From positions 16,006 to 80,005 of the forward strand of contig NZ_QPJD01000023.1 in the NCBI RefSeq assembly GCF_003337375.1: 64,000 nt of DNA, written 5' to 3'. This DNA is from Paenibacillus prosopidis (GTDB taxonomy: Bacteria > Bacillota > Bacilli > Paenibacillales > Paenibacillaceae). The position numbers were made by a program, and so were the translations under genes. The notes below the pieces were generated by a model. It was not told the origin of the DNA. It saw nothing but the letters and a program-made list of their open reading frames with translations, and did no database searches. Of this stretch, positions 33,573 through 42,025 are shown one piece after another (positions within the stretch are counted from its first letter, which is position 1; every line of letters begins with the position of its first letter).

Positions 33573-35424
33573 AGTTCACGCCTCCCCGCGGTAATAACAT
33601 TTCCATTTCCGTACCCGTGCTATCCGTCCTTATTACAAGCTCTGCCGCATCTCCGTACAGCAGCTTCAAGCGCGTGTTCAGATTAACAAGACCGATGCTC
33701 CCGTTTTCGTTTTCACGGTCCTCCCACTCGTTTATGAACGAACTTCTCACTTCCTCCAGCCTCTCCGGAGCAAAACCAGGCCCGTTATCCCGTACCGAAA
33801 TAACGGCATGCGACTCCGTCAGCTTGGCGCTAATATCGATCGTAATCGTGCTGGATACCTTCTCGAGCGCATGCTTGATGGCATTTTCGACGAGTGTCTG
33901 AATCGACAGCTTCGGAATTTCAAGCGCCAATAACGGATCCTCCCACTCGTAAGTAACTTGAAGCCTGCTGCCGAATCTCGCCTTTTGCAGTGCCATGTAA
34001 TGCCCGATGTGCTTTAATTCCTCGCTGGCCTGCACGACATCCTTCCCGCTAATGCAATAACGCAGCGTCAAGGCGAGCGAATCCACCATATCGGCAATGT
34101 CAAATCTTTCGTGCTTCAATGCTTTCGTCGATATCGCTTGCAGCGCATTGTATAAGAAATGCGGATTAATTTCAGCTTCCAGCGCTTTCAGAATCGCGTT
34201 CTTCTCCACAAGCTTCATTTTGTACCGCTCATTAATAAGATCGTTGGTCCTCTTCACCATCTGATTGAAATGACGGGACAAATAAGCGATCTCGTCCCTG
34301 CCCCTGACCTCTGCCTCCGCATCGAAGTCGCCGACACTGAAACGGTTCATTTGGTAGGACAGCTTCTTGAGCGGCTTCGTTATGGCATTTGAGAAGTAGG
34401 TAACAAGAATGACGGCAAGCAGCAGAAACAACAATCCGATCGAAAAGCTGATATTCCGCGTCGTCGTTGCCGCCTCATAGATTTGCGTATAAGGAATCGG
34501 CTTAACGAGCTTCCAGCCCTCCTGCTCCCCAATGTTATATACGACAAGATACTTCTGCTCTTCCTCCGACCAGGTTAACCGGCCGTTTAAGTCACTTGTC
34601 AGCTTATCCGGTAAGCCGGAAGCGTCCATCCGTTTATATAAGGAAAGGTCATCCGTATAAAACGGCTCATTGTCCGGGCTTAGAAACAGCAGATGCTGCC
34701 CCTCATTGAACGGAATATCCTTCAAAATCTCATCTCTAACCGATGAATCGAAGTAAAAAGACAGCACCGCCTGCGGCTCCCGTGAAACGATGGAACGCAG
34801 CACGCGGTGGTAAGCCATGAAGCTATGTTCCGTGTCTACCGGGTAACCCGGATCGGATCCCTGCTGAACAAACGACTGATACGAACGGTTGAACGGACTG
34901 TTCATCGCTTTGTTATACCAGGGCAATCCGGTAATAGCCGGTGCTGAGCCTGTCCTTACCGTAATATTGTAGTTCTCCTGCGTAATGGAGTAATATTTCT
35001 GCTCACCTACCACGTACAAGTAAATGGCATCAAGATCATTACGGGAGTAATACAGCCCTCGCAAGTAATCCTCCAGGTACATCTTCGACGCGTAGTCCTC
35101 CGATTCGTGCATGATCGCGTATGTAATTTCGTCGTACCGGATCTGGGGCAGCGACAACTGCTCCATCCCTTTCAAATAATCCTCCATATTCTGATTGACC
35201 AGCAGCAGGTTGTTCGACGTGCTTGCGATGCTATTCGCGACCGACTCCTTCTGAAGCATCTGATAAGAAATAAACGTGAGCGATCCGACCACAAGTATAA
35301 TAATGGTCGTGAACAACAAAACAAGCTTGTTTACGAGCCTCCTCGACATACGCTCCAGCACCGCCAAAACGGCTTTTACAGCTTTATTTATAATGATTTT
35401 CACGATCCTTCCAAGGCTCGGCAT
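33565..35424 (-). CDS. sensor histidine kinase (YesM family)
   Basis: ATG 35424 is chosen for the AAAAGGTGA site 5-8 bp upstream; an ORF extension to 35499 has none. The 619-residue product has a membrane helix (about 35-57), a dCache-like extracellular sensor domain (about 60-315), a second helix (about 320-342), HAMP with MNRFSVGDFDAEAEVRGRDEI, then the LytS/YesM-type His kinase domain with INPHFLYNALQAI (phosphoacceptor His) and an ATPase domain showing IQTLVENAIKHAL and DNGPGFAPE. The 8-bp overlap pairs it with the YesN-type regulator. The divergent intergenic region with the permease genes (35425-35576) contains a TATAAT on each strand (35488-35493 and 35503-35498). Confidence 0.94.
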   Translation of the reverse strand: MPSLGRIVKIIINKAVKAVLAVLERMSRRLVNKLVLLFTTIIILVVGSLTFISYQMLQKESVANSIASTSNNLLLVNQNMEDYLKGMEQLSLPQIRYDEITYAIMHESEDYASKMYLEDYLRGLYYSRNDLDAIYLYVVGEQKYYSITQENYNITVRTGSAPAITGLPWYNKAMNSPFNRSYQSFVQQGSDPGYPVDTEHSFMAYHRVLRSIVSREPQAVLSFYFDSSVRDEILKDIPFNEGQHLLFLSPDNEPFYTDDLSLYKRMDASGLPDKLTSDLNGRLTWSEEEQKYLVVYNIGEQEGWKLVKPIPYTQIYEAATTTRNISFSIGLLFLLLAVILVTYFSNAITKPLKKLSYQMNRFSVGDFDAEAEVRGRDEIAYLSRHFNQMVKRTNDLINERYKMKLVEKNAILKALEAEINPHFLYNALQAISTKALKHERFDIADMVDSLALTLRYCISGKDVVQASEELKHIGHYMALQKARFGSRLQVTYEWEDPLLALEIPKLSIQTLVENAIKHALEKVSSTITIDISAKLTESHAVISVRDNGPGFAPERLEEVRSSFINEWEDRENENGSIGLVNLNTRLKLLYGDAAELVIRTDSTGTEMEMLLPRGGVNYV

Positions 35425-35576
35425 TCCGTTCACCTTTTTACCCCTAACTGTTTTGTTAAATCCATTTTTGCGCATGGGCGGCTGTTTTATAATACACATT
35501 ATAGCTTAAACGGATTTGCTGTATAGGTGCGCAAACAAGCGCCGATACATGAACCGTGAAGAAAAGAGGTGCGTTG

Positions 35577-36467
35577 ATGTTTAAATCAATAGGGAGAAAA
35601 TGGAGCGAAAAACTCGAATTCGGCATCTTCACCTTGCCGGTTTTAATTTGTATCGCCGTAGCGTTCTATATCCCGTTCGCGATGACGATCCGCTATTCCA
35701 TGACGAAGTGGAACGGTATTTCCAAGCACCCGACATTTGTCGGTCTTGATAATTTCAAACAAATTTTTATGGGCGATACGAACTTTGCGAACTCCGCGTG
35801 GTTTACGATTAAATACGCGGTTTTGTATATCGTGCTTGTGAACGTACTCGCCATTTTGCTTGCCGTCGTCCTTGACATGAAGCTGAGAACATCGTCTTGG
35901 CTGCGGGCTGCTTTCTTTATTCCGTATATTCTTAGCTTGGTTATCGTCGGATTCATTTGGAAGTTTATTTTCATGCAGGGCTTTGAATCGCTCGGGGAGA
36001 GCACAGGGTGGGGAATATTCAATCTAAGCTGGCTGGGTGAACCGGGGCTTGCGTTTATATCCATCCTGCTCGTTTCCATCTGGCAGTCGATCGGATTTTA
36101 TCTAGTTATTTATATTGCCGGCTTGCAATCCGTGCCGGATGATTTGAAGGAAGCTGCAACCGTAGACGGCGCCGGCCCTGTACGTCGCTTCTTCAGCATT
36201 ACGCTGCCGCTGCTTGCGCCATCCATTACGATCTCGGTATTTATGGCTTTGACGAATTCCATTAAAGTGTTCGACGTGATCCTGTCGCTGACCGGCGGCG
36301 GACCTGGCGGTACCACTTACAGTATCGCTTATGACATTTACAGAGACACATTCCAGAATAACCTTTACGGCTATGGAACGGCGAAGGCGCTCATTTTATT
36401 CGTGGCGGTTCTGATCGTTACGATCATTCAGTTGACGATCTTCAAACGCAGGGAGGTTGAGGCCTAA
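35577..36467 (+). CDS. sugar ABC transporter permease (MalF/UgpA type)
   Basis: ATG 35577 follows AGAGGTG by 6 bp; 296 residues. Six helices are visible and the cytoplasmic EAA loop reads DDLKEAATVDGAGPVRRFF, the site that couples to the ATPase. The N-terminus has no large extra domain, so it is of the UgpA/LacF class. It overlaps the second permease gene by 1 bp (TAATG). Together with the lipoprotein at 30492-31802 it forms a sugar importer controlled by the divergent YesMN pair. Confidence 0.93.
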   Translation: MFKSIGRKWSEKLEFGIFTLPVLICIAVAFYIPFAMTIRYSMTKWNGISKHPTFVGLDNFKQIFMGDTNFANSAWFTIKYAVLYIVLVNVLAILLAVVLDMKLRTSSWLRAAFFIPYILSLVIVGFIWKFIFMQGFESLGESTGWGIFNLSWLGEPGLAFISILLVSIWQSIGFYLVIYIAGLQSVPDDLKEAATVDGAGPVRRFFSITLPLLAPSITISVFMALTNSIKVFDVILSLTGGGPGGTTYSIAYDIYRDTFQNNLYGYGTAKALILFVAVLIVTIIQLTIFKRREVEA

Positions 36468-37306
36468 TGAATAATCATAGCAAGTCAAGAGCAGGACGTA
36501 TCTTTCTTGAGATCGTCATGGTTCTTCTGTCGCTCGTCTTTCTATATCCGTTGTTCCTGGCCATCAACAACTCGCTCAAGAGCTTCGGCGAGGTCATGAC
36601 CGACGTTGTCGCATTGCCAAAGCAGCTTATTTTCGAAAACTATTCGTATGTATGGTCATTTATCAACTATCCAAAATTGTTCCTAAACAACTTTATCATT
36701 ACCGGAGTAGGACTAGCCGGCATCATACTTGTCTCTTCAATCGCGGCCTACAAGCTGGCGAGAACGAAAACGCGCTGGAGCGCGCTGCTCTACCTGCTCA
36801 TCATTATGCCGATGCTCATCCCGTTCCAATCAATCATGCTAACGGTGCTTCAGCTGGCTAAGGATTTGAACCTGTCCGAAAGCACATGGGGACTCGGCGT
36901 TCTGTACTGGGGCTTCGGAGCACCGCTGGCCGTATTTATCTATCACGGCTTCGTGAAGGGCATCCCGCAGGAAATTGACGAAAGCGCGACGATTGACGGC
37001 GCTTCGGGCTTCAAGCTGTTCTTCCTGGTCATCTTTCCGCTGCTGAAGTCGGTTACGACGACCATTGTCATCATCGACGTCATGTGGATTTGGAATGACT
37101 TCCTGCTGCCGCTCCTGATGGTTAACGGCTCGCCGGATACGAAGACATTAACGCTCGCTGCCTACACTTTCGTCGGTCAGTACACATCCGATTGGCAATA
37201 TGCAATGACGGCCATGGTCATGGCTGTGCTGCCATCGATCATCGTGTTCATCTTCCTGCAGAAGTACATCGTCAAAGGCGTTGTCGCCGGCGCGGTGAAG
37301 GGTTAA
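36467..37306 (+). CDS. sugar ABC transporter permease (MalG/UgpE type)
   Basis: A 279-residue membrane component with six helices and the EAA loop QEIDESATIDGASGFKLFF. It starts in the TAATG overlap with the first permease gene and ends at a strong terminator. Partner, substrate and regulation as inferred for the first permease; no ATPase gene follows. Confidence 0.93.
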   Translation: MNNHSKSRAGRIFLEIVMVLLSLVFLYPLFLAINNSLKSFGEVMTDVVALPKQLIFENYSYVWSFINYPKLFLNNFIITGVGLAGIILVSSIAAYKLARTKTRWSALLYLLIIMPMLIPFQSIMLTVLQLAKDLNLSESTWGLGVLYWGFGAPLAVFIYHGFVKGIPQEIDESATIDGASGFKLFFLVIFPLLKSVTTTIVIIDVMWIWNDFLLPLLMVNGSPDTKTLTLAAYTFVGQYTSDWQYAMTAMVMAVLPSIIVFIFLQKYIVKGVVAGAVKG

Positions 37307-37316
37307 TAAATTTACA

Positions 37317-37360
37317 AAAGAGCTGTCCGTAAGGTCGATGACCTTGGGCAGCTCTTTTTT
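37317..37360 (+). terminator. rho-independent terminator after permease genes
   Basis: AAAGAGCTG(T)CC with inner AAGGTC-GAT-GACCTT and closing GGGCAGCTCTTT TTT: a long stem with a T6 tail, 10 bp after the stop. Confidence 0.85.
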
Positions 37361-37423
37361 CATACATATTTTCCCTCAAGTGAAGCATGATATCTGTGAT
37401 ATCTTAAACTGAAAGGGGAACAC

Positions 37424-37930
37424 ATGATGCTGACCTTCCTAATCGCATTTTTTTTCAGTATGATCAGCATCGCTTTTATACCCATTCTGCGAAAGACGCT
37501 GCACCCGCTGGAAATATTGTCATGCGGCTTGTTGATGGCATCTTTAGAGCAGTTCGCTTACGCCGTACTCACGGTGAACCTGCAGCTGGTGAAAGCAAGT
37601 GAAAACCCGTTCGAATTTTTTGCATTGAAGCTTGAGCAAGTTATCCTCGCGCCTATTATTATTCTGTTTGGTTTATTTGTGCTTTTTTCCGATTCGAGAA
37701 GGCCTTTAAGTAAAGCGATAGCATTGGCAGGCACCGTTTTCGCCCTTTGGGGCGTTCAATATTTGTATGATCTAAGCGGAACCATTCAATTTGTAAAATG
37801 GAGTTGGGGATACGATTGGATCAAAGATGCTGCATTGCTTGCCATTTCTATTGGATTTCTAGCGCTTTTTCGCAAATTTTTACGATGGCAGGAGGTTTCC
37901 CATGATCCTGTACCCTCCGATTCACTTTGA
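37424..37930 (+). CDS. polytopic membrane protein upstream of short pyruvate kinase
   Basis: A 168-residue protein with four or five hydrophobic helices (about 3-20, 28-48, 72-88, 98-118, 135-152). ATG 37424 is 6 bp behind AGGGG. It overlaps the next gene by 29 bp, whose binding site GGAGG lies within its last codons, so the two are coupled. I do not recognise a characterised family; its style (a helical protein encoded beside a CBO0543-like gene) suggests a small integral membrane protein of sporulating Firmicutes. No catalytic motif is seen. Direct repeats GATATC-TGT-GATATC (37389-37403) lie just upstream. Confidence 0.6.
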   Translation: MMLTFLIAFFFSMISIAFIPILRKTLHPLEILSCGLLMASLEQFAYAVLTVNLQLVKASENPFEFFALKLEQVILAPIIILFGLFVLFSDSRRPLSKAIALAGTVFALWGVQYLYDLSGTIQFVKWSWGYDWIKDAALLAISIGFLALFRKFLRWQEVSHDPVPSDSL

Positions 37931-38504
37931 TGCAAACGAATGGTTCATCCTGGTCATATCCGTGGCTTCATGGGGTATTTTCCTGCTGCTGCCGAATCGG
38001 CTGTCTTACGTCACCTTATTCATCATTTGGCTGTTTAACGGACTGCTGGCATTTACAGCTGACTTTTCCCTTGGCGTCAAGCCATTCGATCTTTACGATT
38101 TCGGCGACCGGCCTGAATTCGAGTGGTTCGATGTCATTCTCTATCTGTTTACCTATCCGCCTACACCGTTTTTCATGCTGCACTTCTATAGCAAATGGAG
38201 GCCTACTGGATGGCGCTTCGTCGGATATATTCTATTATTCAGCCTAGCGACGACCGGGCTCGAAGGAATCTCCACTTATGGGTTCCACGTCTTTACCTAT
38301 AAGGGCTGGAAGCTTTGGTACTCTGGTCCGATCTACTTGATCATTTTTTCCTTGAACTTTCTGGTTTATCACTTCGTGCAGCGTTACGTGCCGGAAAGAA
38401 AAAATAATTCGCCGTTTAAGAGACGATATGGATCAGCTGTCTTTGAAAGTCATTATCTAAATGGTGAAGGCGGTAATAAAAGCCTCAGGAGGACTAAAAC
38501 ATGA
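37902..38504 (+). CDS. polytopic membrane protein, CBO0543-like
   Basis: A 200-residue protein with five hydrophobic helices (about 14-30, 38-55, 76-92, 105-125, 138-157) and a basic, polar C-terminal tail of about 40 residues. The segment VKPFDLYDFGDRPEFEWFD between helices 2 and 3 recalls the CBO0543 family of membrane proteins found in spore formers; this match is from memory and uncertain. ATG 37902 has GGAGG 7 bp upstream. Its stop overlaps the start of the pyruvate kinase gene (ATGA), indicating translational coupling of a membrane protein to a glycolytic-type enzyme, which is unusual. Confidence 0.6.
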   Translation: MILYPPIHFDANEWFILVISVASWGIFLLLPNRLSYVTLFIIWLFNGLLAFTADFSLGVKPFDLYDFGDRPEFEWFDVILYLFTYPPTPFFMLHFYSKWRPTGWRFVGYILLFSLATTGLEGISTYGFHVFTYKGWKLWYSGPIYLIIFSLNFLVYHFVQRYVPERKNNSPFKRRYGSAVFESHYLNGEGGNKSLRRTKT

Positions 38505-39571
38505 CTATTGACGTAATTTGTACGATCGGACCGGCCAGCTCCTCTTCTGAAGTTGTAAGGGAGCTGATTCTTGGCGGCATGACGGTTTCCCGATTGAACC
38601 TGTCTCACGGCACCCATGAAAGTCATAGGGAAATCATACGCCACTTAAGGGAAACCAGCCGTGAAATCGATATGCCGATCCGCATCCTAGGTGATCTGCA
38701 GGGTCCAAAAATCCGGCTGGGCGAGATTGAAGGGGACGGCGTATGGCTCGAAGAAGGGCAGCCGTTCGAACTATTGGTTACGCCCGTTACCGGCAACGGC
38801 CATAGAGCGAATATCGACTACCCGGGCATTACGGGGGAGATTGTTCCAGGCGCATTCATTCTTATCAATGACGGGGCGGTCAAGCTTGAGGTGACAGACG
38901 TTAGCTCCGAACGGATAACAACCAAAGTGATAGTCGGCGGTCAAATAAGCAGCAACAAAAGCGTCAATTTTCCCGGAACCAAGCTGAATATTCCCGCTCT
39001 GACACAAAAAGATCAAGAGGATCTTGCGTTCCTGCTCAAAGAAGGGATCGATCTGATTGCTTGTTCATTCATCCGCCAAGCCGCCCATTTGGAACAAGTG
39101 CGGGACTTTTGCCGATCCTTGTCCGGAACCGTTCCCAAGCTCGTTGCCAAAATCGAAACGGTGGAAGGCGTAAAAAATTTCCGTGACATCGCCGCTTTAT
39201 CAGATGGCATCATGATTGCAAGGGGGGATCTCGGGGTCGAGCTGCCGTTCGAGCAAATCCCGTTTATTCAGAAAGCGCTCCTCAGGGAATGCAGGGCGAA
39301 CGGCACCTACGTCATTACGGCTACCCAAATGCTTCAATCTATGATTGACGAGCCCGTACCCACCCGAGCCGAAGTGACGGATATTTTCCAGGCGGTACAA
39401 GACGGCACAAATGCGGTCATGCTGTCGGCCGAAAGCTCGGTTGGCAAATATCCGATCCAGTCTGTCAAGGTACTGAAGTGCGTTTCCCATTATGCCGAGG
39501 AGATCGCCGTTCGTGTGAAGTCCTACACCCTTGATGACGTTTACGCTCGCTTTCCATTTAAGGACATGTAA
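38501..39571 (+). CDS. short pyruvate kinase lacking the C-terminal domain
   Basis: A 356-residue pyruvate kinase; normal bacterial enzymes have 470-590 residues. Domains A and B are intact: ICTIGPASSS and RLNLSHGTHESH near the start, LGDLQGPKIRLGE, KIETVEGVKNF, the signature ARGDLGVELPFEQIP, TATQMLQSMI and MLSAESSVGKYP. All expected catalytic and metal ligands appear present. The protein ends about 20 residues after the last A-domain helix, so the allosteric C domain is missing; no remnant is readable downstream. AGGAGG precedes ATG 38501, which overlaps the upstream gene by 4 bp. It is probably a second, specialised paralogue rather than the main glycolytic enzyme. Confidence 0.88.
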   Translation: MTIDVICTIGPASSSSEVVRELILGGMTVSRLNLSHGTHESHREIIRHLRETSREIDMPIRILGDLQGPKIRLGEIEGDGVWLEEGQPFELLVTPVTGNGHRANIDYPGITGEIVPGAFILINDGAVKLEVTDVSSERITTKVIVGGQISSNKSVNFPGTKLNIPALTQKDQEDLAFLLKEGIDLIACSFIRQAAHLEQVRDFCRSLSGTVPKLVAKIETVEGVKNFRDIAALSDGIMIARGDLGVELPFEQIPFIQKALLRECRANGTYVITATQMLQSMIDEPVPTRAEVTDIFQAVQDGTNAVMLSAESSVGKYPIQSVKVLKCVSHYAEEIAVRVKSYTLDDVYARFPFKDM

Positions 39572-39696
39572 AATCGTTTCCTTCGAATCGTTCAGTCTGA
39601 TGGAAAGCAACATCAATATTTACGATAGTCATCCAAAAGTGTAATAAAAGGAATCTCCTAACATCGTTTACCTCTAATAACACGACTAATGGTATA

Positions 39697-39725
39697 TTGT
39701 GGGAGATGGTATAGTTTTGTACAAT
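39697..39725 (+). promoter_or_regulatory. promoter of small membrane protein gene
   Basis: TTGTGG (39697-39702), 17-bp spacer, TACAAT (39720-39725), 28 bp before the ATG. Confidence 0.5.
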
Positions 39726-39752
39726 AGTAAGAAACTTCTGGAGGGTTTTGAT

Positions 39753-39953
39753 ATGAACCTGGAAAGAATCGTGCTATTGATGGCTGTTTTTTTAATGGGA
39801 TATATATTTCTAATAACTCCTTTACCAAACATCTTGTTAATTGATATGGTCGGAATTATTGGAACAGCTCTAGAATATTTAATTAGTTTAGCAGGATTTA
39901 TTATGATGGTACTAAGCGCCATATCATTATTAAAACTTATGCTAAAAAAATAA
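39753..39953 (+). CDS. small two-helix membrane protein
   Basis: ATG 39753 is 8 bp behind TGGAGGG; an in-frame extension to 39699 has no binding site. The 66-residue product consists of two hydrophobic helices (about 6-22 and 33-58) and a LMLKK tail. Its AT-rich codon use differs from the neighbours, which may indicate transfer or weak codon selection. It has its own promoter-like sequence and a good terminator, which supports a real small gene. Function unknown. Confidence 0.6.
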   Translation: MNLERIVLLMAVFLMGYIFLITPLPNILLIDMVGIIGTALEYLISLAGFIMMVLSAISLLKLMLKK

Positions 39954-39959
39954 AACCTT

Positions 39960-39995
39960 AAAGGTGGCGTCGATTTACTGCGATGCCACCTTTTT
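39960..39995 (+). terminator. rho-independent terminator
   Basis: AAAGGTGGC-g-TCG pairs with CGA-t-GCCACCTTT across an 8-nt loop and is followed by TTATG. Confidence 0.75.
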
Positions 39996-40131
39996 ATGTG
40001 CCCAGTATAGGCGCATCTAAGATTAAACTCCTGAATGGCGAAGGCAGTAATAGCCATAGCTTAAGGCAAGAGTGTCCGCGAGGTGGAATCTGAAGGAAAC
40101 CAACGGTACACATCATTTTGCAATCCTTATT

Positions 40132-41163
40132 TCAGCTCTCATGCACCAGTTCTTTGGCAAACCAGTAGCCTTTGTAAGGAACCGGCTCCGCCAGCTTTAC
40201 GCCAAGCTGCTCCGCTGCCGTTCGCGGCCAGAACGGATCTCTCAGAAAAGGTCTGCCGACCGCAATCAGATCAGCCCGCCCGTCCTGCAAAATTTGCTCG
40301 GCCTGTCCGCCGCTCGTTATGAGTCCAACAGCTGCGGTCGCCATACCCGCTTCACGTTTGATTTGCTCGGCGAATGGAACCTGATAGCCCGGATATACAT
40401 GAGGCTTTGCCGGCAGTACGCCCCCGCTGCTGACATCGATCAGGTCGACACCCTGCTCCTTCATTAGACCTGCGAAATAGACGGCATCCTCGATGTTGTT
40501 GCCTTCCGCACTGTATTCATCAGCTGAAATCCGTACGAATAACGGACCTTTCCAGCCGAGACGGATTTCCGCAATAATCTCGCGAAGCAGCTGATAACGC
40601 CGCAGCCTCGTACCGCCGTATTTATCTTCGCGCTTGTTCGTGTAGCGGGATAAGAAATCATTAATGAGATATCCGTGGGCGGCATGAAGCTCAATAACGT
40701 CTACCCCTGCCGCCGCCGCTCTTCTTGCCGCATCCCCGAAAGCGGCTACGGTTTCGGCAGCCTGCTGCTCAGACAGCGCTTCGGTCGCGCGACCTTCATA
40801 CGGGATACCGGAAGCTGAAACGGCCGCACCGGCGATCTTTCTTTTGCGCCCCGCGTGCCATAGCTGAATACCTGCCTTAGAGCTCGATTGATGCAGAACC
40901 TTAACCAAGGCTTGCAGCTTCGCCCCTTGCTCATCGTTCCATAGACCAAGATTCCCGTGCAAATCCCGCCCCTGTTCCGCAACGGCCGTTGCCTCCAGCA
41001 TAATCAGCCCCGCTTGACCAAGCGCGCGCGCTCCATAGTGAACCATGTGCCAATCCGTCAATATGCCGTCATTCAATGCAGCCACCGTACCCATTGGAGC
41101 CATCATAATCCGGTTTTTGAGCTCTAACCCTTTTATCGTTATCGGGCTGAACAATAGGCTCAT
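40132..41163 (-). CDS. old yellow enzyme family NADPH dehydrogenase (YqjM/NamA-like)
   Basis: ATG 41163 gives 343 residues, close to YqjM (338); an upstream ATG at 41184 is possible. The TIM-barrel FMN enzyme shows LFSPITIKGLELKNRIMMAPM at the N-terminus, QLWHAGRK, the substrate-binding pair in ELHAAHGYLINDFLS (His-x-x-His), KREDKYGG, and FMN-phosphate-binding AVGLITSG and AVGRPFLRDP. In YqjM a Cys replaces Thr near the flavin; here the corresponding segment is APMGTVAA without Cys, so it may belong to another OYE subgroup. It reduces activated C=C bonds of enones or quinones. Divergent from an Lrp-type regulator. Confidence 0.92.
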   Translation of the reverse strand: MSLLFSPITIKGLELKNRIMMAPMGTVAALNDGILTDWHMVHYGARALGQAGLIMLEATAVAEQGRDLHGNLGLWNDEQGAKLQALVKVLHQSSSKAGIQLWHAGRKRKIAGAAVSASGIPYEGRATEALSEQQAAETVAAFGDAARRAAAAGVDVIELHAAHGYLINDFLSRYTNKREDKYGGTRLRRYQLLREIIAEIRLGWKGPLFVRISADEYSAEGNNIEDAVYFAGLMKEQGVDLIDVSSGGVLPAKPHVYPGYQVPFAEQIKREAGMATAAVGLITSGGQAEQILQDGRADLIAVGRPFLRDPFWPRTAAEQLGVKLAEPVPYKGYWFAKELVHES

Positions 41164-41323
41164 AGCCTCCACATCCTCTCTCATTCCACTGTACTTTATA
41201 TAGCTTTATTTTATATGATAAAAACAAAGCCTTACATGCGAAGAGAAAGGTATTTGGGGCAGCTGACAAAGGATTTAAATGAATTTTAACTTCATTGCTT
41301 ATAATTTAAAGGAGGCTATTCGA

Positions 41324-41761
41324 ATGGATAATGTAGATAAACAAATTCTGTTGGCGCTGCAGGATCAAGCCCGGCTCTCGATGACGGAATTAGGTAAAAT
41401 GGTCGGCTTGTCTCAGCCCGCGGTTACCGAAAGAGTGCGGAGATTAGAAGATCGGGGAATTATTGAGCAATACCGGATGGTCGTATCTCCGGAAAAAATC
41501 AACAAGCATTCGATTGCCTACCTGCTCTTTAACACGAAGGATTGCGATAAATTTATTGCCTTCTGCGAAGATCATCCGGATGTGCTGGAATGCCATCGAA
41601 TCAGCGGCGAATATAACTATCTGCTCAAAGTCGTTTCGGACTCGACCCGCTCCTTGGAAGCTTTCATTAATGCAAGCACCAAACACGGCTTTTCGACCAC
41701 ACTCATCGTGCTCTCCTCGCCCATTGAACGTAAAAAGCTTATTCCTACTATTTCTGAATAA
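41324..41761 (+). CDS. Lrp/AsnC family transcriptional regulator
   Basis: ATG 41324 follows AAAGGAGG by 9 bp; 145 residues. The N-terminal helix-turn-helix is DKQILLALQDQARLSMTELG and VGLSQPAVTERVRRLEDRG, followed by the link IIEQYRMVVSPEKI and the RAM ligand-binding domain (about 65-142) with ECHRISGEYNYLLKV. It is divergent from the old yellow enzyme gene and may control it. A bidirectional terminator follows the stop. Confidence 0.93.
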   Translation: MDNVDKQILLALQDQARLSMTELGKMVGLSQPAVTERVRRLEDRGIIEQYRMVVSPEKINKHSIAYLLFNTKDCDKFIAFCEDHPDVLECHRISGEYNYLLKVVSDSTRSLEAFINASTKHGFSTTLIVLSSPIERKKLIPTISE

Positions 41762-41794
41762 GCCCTATAGCCTGAGGCGACAGGGAGTAAAAAT

Positions 41795-41837
41795 AAAAAA
41801 AGAAGCTACTGTCATGAAGACAATTGCTTCTTTTTTT
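41795..41837. terminator. bidirectional terminator
   Basis: AAAAAAAGAAGC and GCTTCTTTTTTT form a 12-bp stem, with an inner TGTC/GACA pair. It can end the lrp transcript and, on the minus strand, the small ORF at 41812-41925. Confidence 0.75.
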
Positions 41838-41925
41838 CCTCTTTATCTATGGAAGTCGTTGTATCTTTTTTCTCTTCATCTGGTTTATCGAACGGCACTC
41901 GATCTTCATCATAATAAGCGATAAT
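41812..41925 (-). CDS. candidate 37-aa protein with ATT start codon
   Basis: An open frame on the minus strand preceded by GGGAGGTG, 5 nt before ATT ATC GCT. Reading from ATT gives a highly charged peptide: IIAYYDEDRVPFDKPDEE, then KKDTTTSIDKEEKKKQLSS and TGA. No ATG, GTG or TTG is available at the proper distance. A perfect TATAAT (41950-41945) lies just upstream, which would give a leader of only about 13 nt, and the stop falls inside a terminator hairpin. Promoter box, binding site, coding-like composition and terminator together support a real small gene downstream of modA. No family is recognised. The antisense reading (from ATG 41814) looks non-coding. Confidence 0.5.
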   Translation of the reverse strand: MIAYYDEDRVPFDKPDEEKKDTTTSIDKEEKKKQLSS

Positions 41926-42025
41926 TTACACCTCCCTTTTCGTCATTATATGGTTGTACCTTTATCTCTGTGTTAATTTAATGTAATGCATAAGTGAAAT
42001 TTAACTTTCGAAGGTTTAAAAAAAA

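Noticed and set aside
41814..41924. Plus-strand ORF from ATG 41814
   Set aside because: It starts inside a terminator loop, has no binding site and is the antisense shadow of the better supported minus-strand small ORF.
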